From an uncultured Fusicatenibacter sp. (GTDB taxonomy: Bacteria > Bacillota > Clostridia > Lachnospirales > Lachnospiraceae), in contig CABUPZ010000107.1 of NCBI GenBank assembly GCA_902493585.1, positions 1 through 7,334 on the forward strand: 7,334 nucleotides of DNA, given 5' to 3'. Shown one piece after another: positions 5,664-7,334 of the stretch. The position numbers and the translations under genes are program-made. Position 1 is the stretch's first letter, and each line of letters starts with the position of its first letter. Below the pieces are notes generated by a model. It was not told where the DNA came from. It saw nothing but the letters and a program-made list of their open reading frames with translations, and made no database searches.

Positions 5664-7286
5664 ATGAAACGAGGCAACCTGAAATGGAAGCTGCTGGCCG
5701 TTCTGGCAGCGTTCATTGCAGCCGGTGTCTATTACTATGTGGCATTGCCTGCGGTGAACATCCACAACAAAGGATTCTGGGGCTTTCTGATCGGCATCGT
5801 GGTCGTTCTTCTGATCGTTTATTCGCTGAGAAAGAAAACCACAAACGTGAGGGAATTGAAGTCTTATTTAGGATTTAAGATCGGGGCGGGAATCGTTGGC
5901 CTGCTGCTGGTCTTTCTGATCGTCGGTACGGTGCTTTCCTCACCGATCGTCAATGCAAAGAAGTATTACAACCTGGTGGAACAGGAGGAAAGAAATTTCA
6001 CGGAAGATATCCCGCAGATCAGTTTTGATCAGATCCCGATCCTTGACCGGGACAGCGCGATCATCCTCGGTGAACGAAAGATGGGAAGCATCGTGGATAT
6101 GGTTTCCCAGTTTGAAGTCAGCGATCTGTATTCTCAGATCAATTATCAGGAGATGCCGGTGCGTGTTTCCCCGCTGGTCTATGCCAGCACGATCAAATGG
6201 TTCACCAACCAGTCGGAAGGTATCCCGGCATATATGCAGATCGATATGGCGACCCAAGAGACGGAACTGGTGATGCTGGATCAGCCGATCCGGTATTCTG
6301 AGTCTGAACTGTTTAACCGCAACATTTACCGTCACCTGAGATTCCGCTATCCGACTTACATGTTCGATCAGATCAGTTTTGAGATCAATGACGACGGTGT
6401 TCCGTACTGGGTCTGCCCGGTGCAGAAGTTCAACATCGGCCTGTTCGGCGGTCAGACCATCGGACGTGTGGTTCTTTGTAATGCGCAGACCGGTGAGACG
6501 GAGGATTATGCGATCGAAGACTGTCCTCAGTGGGTGGACCGGGCGTATCCGGCGGATCTTCTGGTGGAACTTTACAACTACCATGGTTCACTGGTCAATG
6601 GCTTTCTGAACAGCGTGTTCGGGCAGAAGGGATGTCTGAAAACCACAGACGGCTATAATTATATCGCGATGGACGATGATGTGTGGGTATACACCGGTGT
6701 GACATCCGTGAACTCCGACCAGTCCAATGTTGGGTTTATCCTGATGAATCAGAGGACGATGGAGACAAGATATTATGCGATCTCCGGTGCGGAGGAGCGT
6801 TCGGCAATGGCTTCCGCGGAAGGCCAGGTGCAGAACCTGCGCTATACAGCGGCGTTTCCACTGCTTCTGAATGTGGCAAATGAGCCGACGTATGTGATGG
6901 CGCTGAAAGACGGCGCGGGGCTGGTGAAAAAATATGCGATGGTCAATGTACAGCAATATCAGACCGTTGCCACGGGAGATACGCTTTCCGACTGTCAGGA
7001 GGAATATGTCCGGCTGTTGGAGACCAGCGGCATTTCCGATGACACGGATGCGGCAGCAGAGACAGAGACGGTGACAGGAACCATCACGCGGATCGCCCAG
7101 AGTGTCATCGACGGCAATTCCCACTTCTATCTGGTACTGGATGGAGACAACAGGATCTATGATGTGTCGATCACGGATTTTGTGGAGATCGTAACGTATC
7201 AGGAAGGCGACCGGATCACCATGGAGTATCAGGAAGGCGATCCGTTATGCACGGTAACCGCAGTCGGTGAGGAACAGGCATCGTAA
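5664..7286 (+). CDS. Membrane-anchored protein of unknown function, three N-terminal helices and a large ectodomain
   Basis: I do not recognise a named family. The 540-residue product starts at ATG 5664 (AAAGGAGGAG at 5643-5652, with a rather long spacing of 11-13 bases); the frame is open further upstream but across the promoter. Predicted helices lie at about 10-30, 38-55 and 71-93. The positive-inside rule (MKRGNLKWK before helix 1; RKKTTNVRELK between 2 and 3) puts the remaining 445 or so residues outside the membrane. The ectodomain has no repeat architecture, LPXTG-type anchor or catalytic motif that I can name. Its most striking stretch is about 330-430 (YNYIAMDDDVWVYTGVTS, RYYAISGAEERSAM, LKDGAGLVKKYAMV). 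A Thr/Ala/Glu/Asp-rich linker (455-470) leads to a small beta-rich C-terminal module (470-535) with a doubled YQEGD motif. Its own strong promoter suggests independent expression. A cell-envelope role is inference from topology only. Confidence 0.85.
   Translation: MKRGNLKWKLLAVLAAFIAAGVYYYVALPAVNIHNKGFWGFLIGIVVVLLIVYSLRKKTTNVRELKSYLGFKIGAGIVGLLLVFLIVGTVLSSPIVNAKKYYNLVEQEERNFTEDIPQISFDQIPILDRDSAIILGERKMGSIVDMVSQFEVSDLYSQINYQEMPVRVSPLVYASTIKWFTNQSEGIPAYMQIDMATQETELVMLDQPIRYSESELFNRNIYRHLRFRYPTYMFDQISFEINDDGVPYWVCPVQKFNIGLFGGQTIGRVVLCNAQTGETEDYAIEDCPQWVDRAYPADLLVELYNYHGSLVNGFLNSVFGQKGCLKTTDGYNYIAMDDDVWVYTGVTSVNSDQSNVGFILMNQRTMETRYYAISGAEERSAMASAEGQVQNLRYTAAFPLLLNVANEPTYVMALKDGAGLVKKYAMVNVQQYQTVATGDTLSDCQEEYVRLLETSGISDDTDAAAETETVTGTITRIAQSVIDGNSHFYLVLDGDNRIYDVSITDFVEIVTYQEGDRITMEYQEGDPLCTVTAVGEEQAS
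7196..7240 (+). repeat. Pair of 15-bp direct repeats within the 540-residue protein gene
   Basis: GTATCAGGAAGGCGA occurs exactly at 7196-7210 and again at 7226-7240, 30 bases (10 codons) apart and in frame, encoding YQEGD twice (residues 512-516 and 522-526). This looks like a small in-frame duplication or a two-strand beta repeat at the end of the C-terminal module. Confidence 0.75.
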
Positions 7287-7334
7287 AAAAGAGAAAGCAA
7301 AGAGAATCGACGAAAAGTGAAAAGACAGAGGCAG
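7287..7334. other. Unassigned purine-rich tail of the window
   Basis: After the TAA at 7284-7286 there are 48 purine-rich bases with no stem-loop, no T-run and no clear start codon with a ribosome site. No terminator for the preceding gene is visible before the window ends, so its transcript may continue. Confidence 0.5.

Noticed and set aside
5940..6584. Minus-strand open frame within the 540-residue protein gene
   Set aside because: It is a shadow of the plus-strand gene, with no ribosome site or recognisable motif.

Overview
The window looks like chromosomal DNA of an anaerobic Firmicute, most likely a gut-type clostridium of the Lachnospiraceae. This rests on strong AGGAGG-type ribosome binding sites, moderate GC content, sigma-A style promoters and protein sequences that read like that group. 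This is inference; no ribosomal or other marker gene is present. There are no tRNA or rRNA genes, CRISPR arrays, insertion sequences or phage genes.

Layout, left to right. (1) 1-894, plus strand: the last 32 codons of a membrane protein, probably the CbiQ permease of a cobalt/nickel ECF transporter, followed by its ATPase cbiO. The cbiO reading frame is broken: all catalytic motifs are present, but about 22 residues between Walker A and the Q-loop are missing and the two halves lie in different frames. (2) 891-1490, minus strand: a six-helix DUF308/HdeD-like membrane protein, convergent with cbiO, the two stop codons overlapping in TTAG. (3) 1659-3323, plus strand: a probable two-gene operon. 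It encodes a small acidic protein that resembles sigma-70 regions 1.1, 1.2, 2.1-2.2 and 3 but lacks region 4 and a recognisable 2.3/2.4, and then a cysteine-rich LysR-type regulator with a TTG start. A strong, probably bidirectional terminator follows at 3408-3474. (4) 3537-5453, minus strand: an aroK (shikimate kinase) then trpB2 (TrpB-like PLP enzyme) operon, with a good promoter at 5511-5539. (5) 5664-7286, plus strand: a divergently transcribed 540-residue protein with three membrane helices and a large extracytoplasmic part, which I do not recognise. The last 48 bases hold nothing I can identify.

How the genes relate: aroK and trpB2 both serve aromatic amino acid metabolism, with shikimate phosphorylation towards chorismate and indole plus serine to tryptophan as the expected TrpB2 reaction. 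The cobalt transporter half-operon is a separate unit that may have lost function. The other genes show no clear pathway link. The best candidates for something little described are the truncated sigma-like protein and the 540-residue membrane protein.
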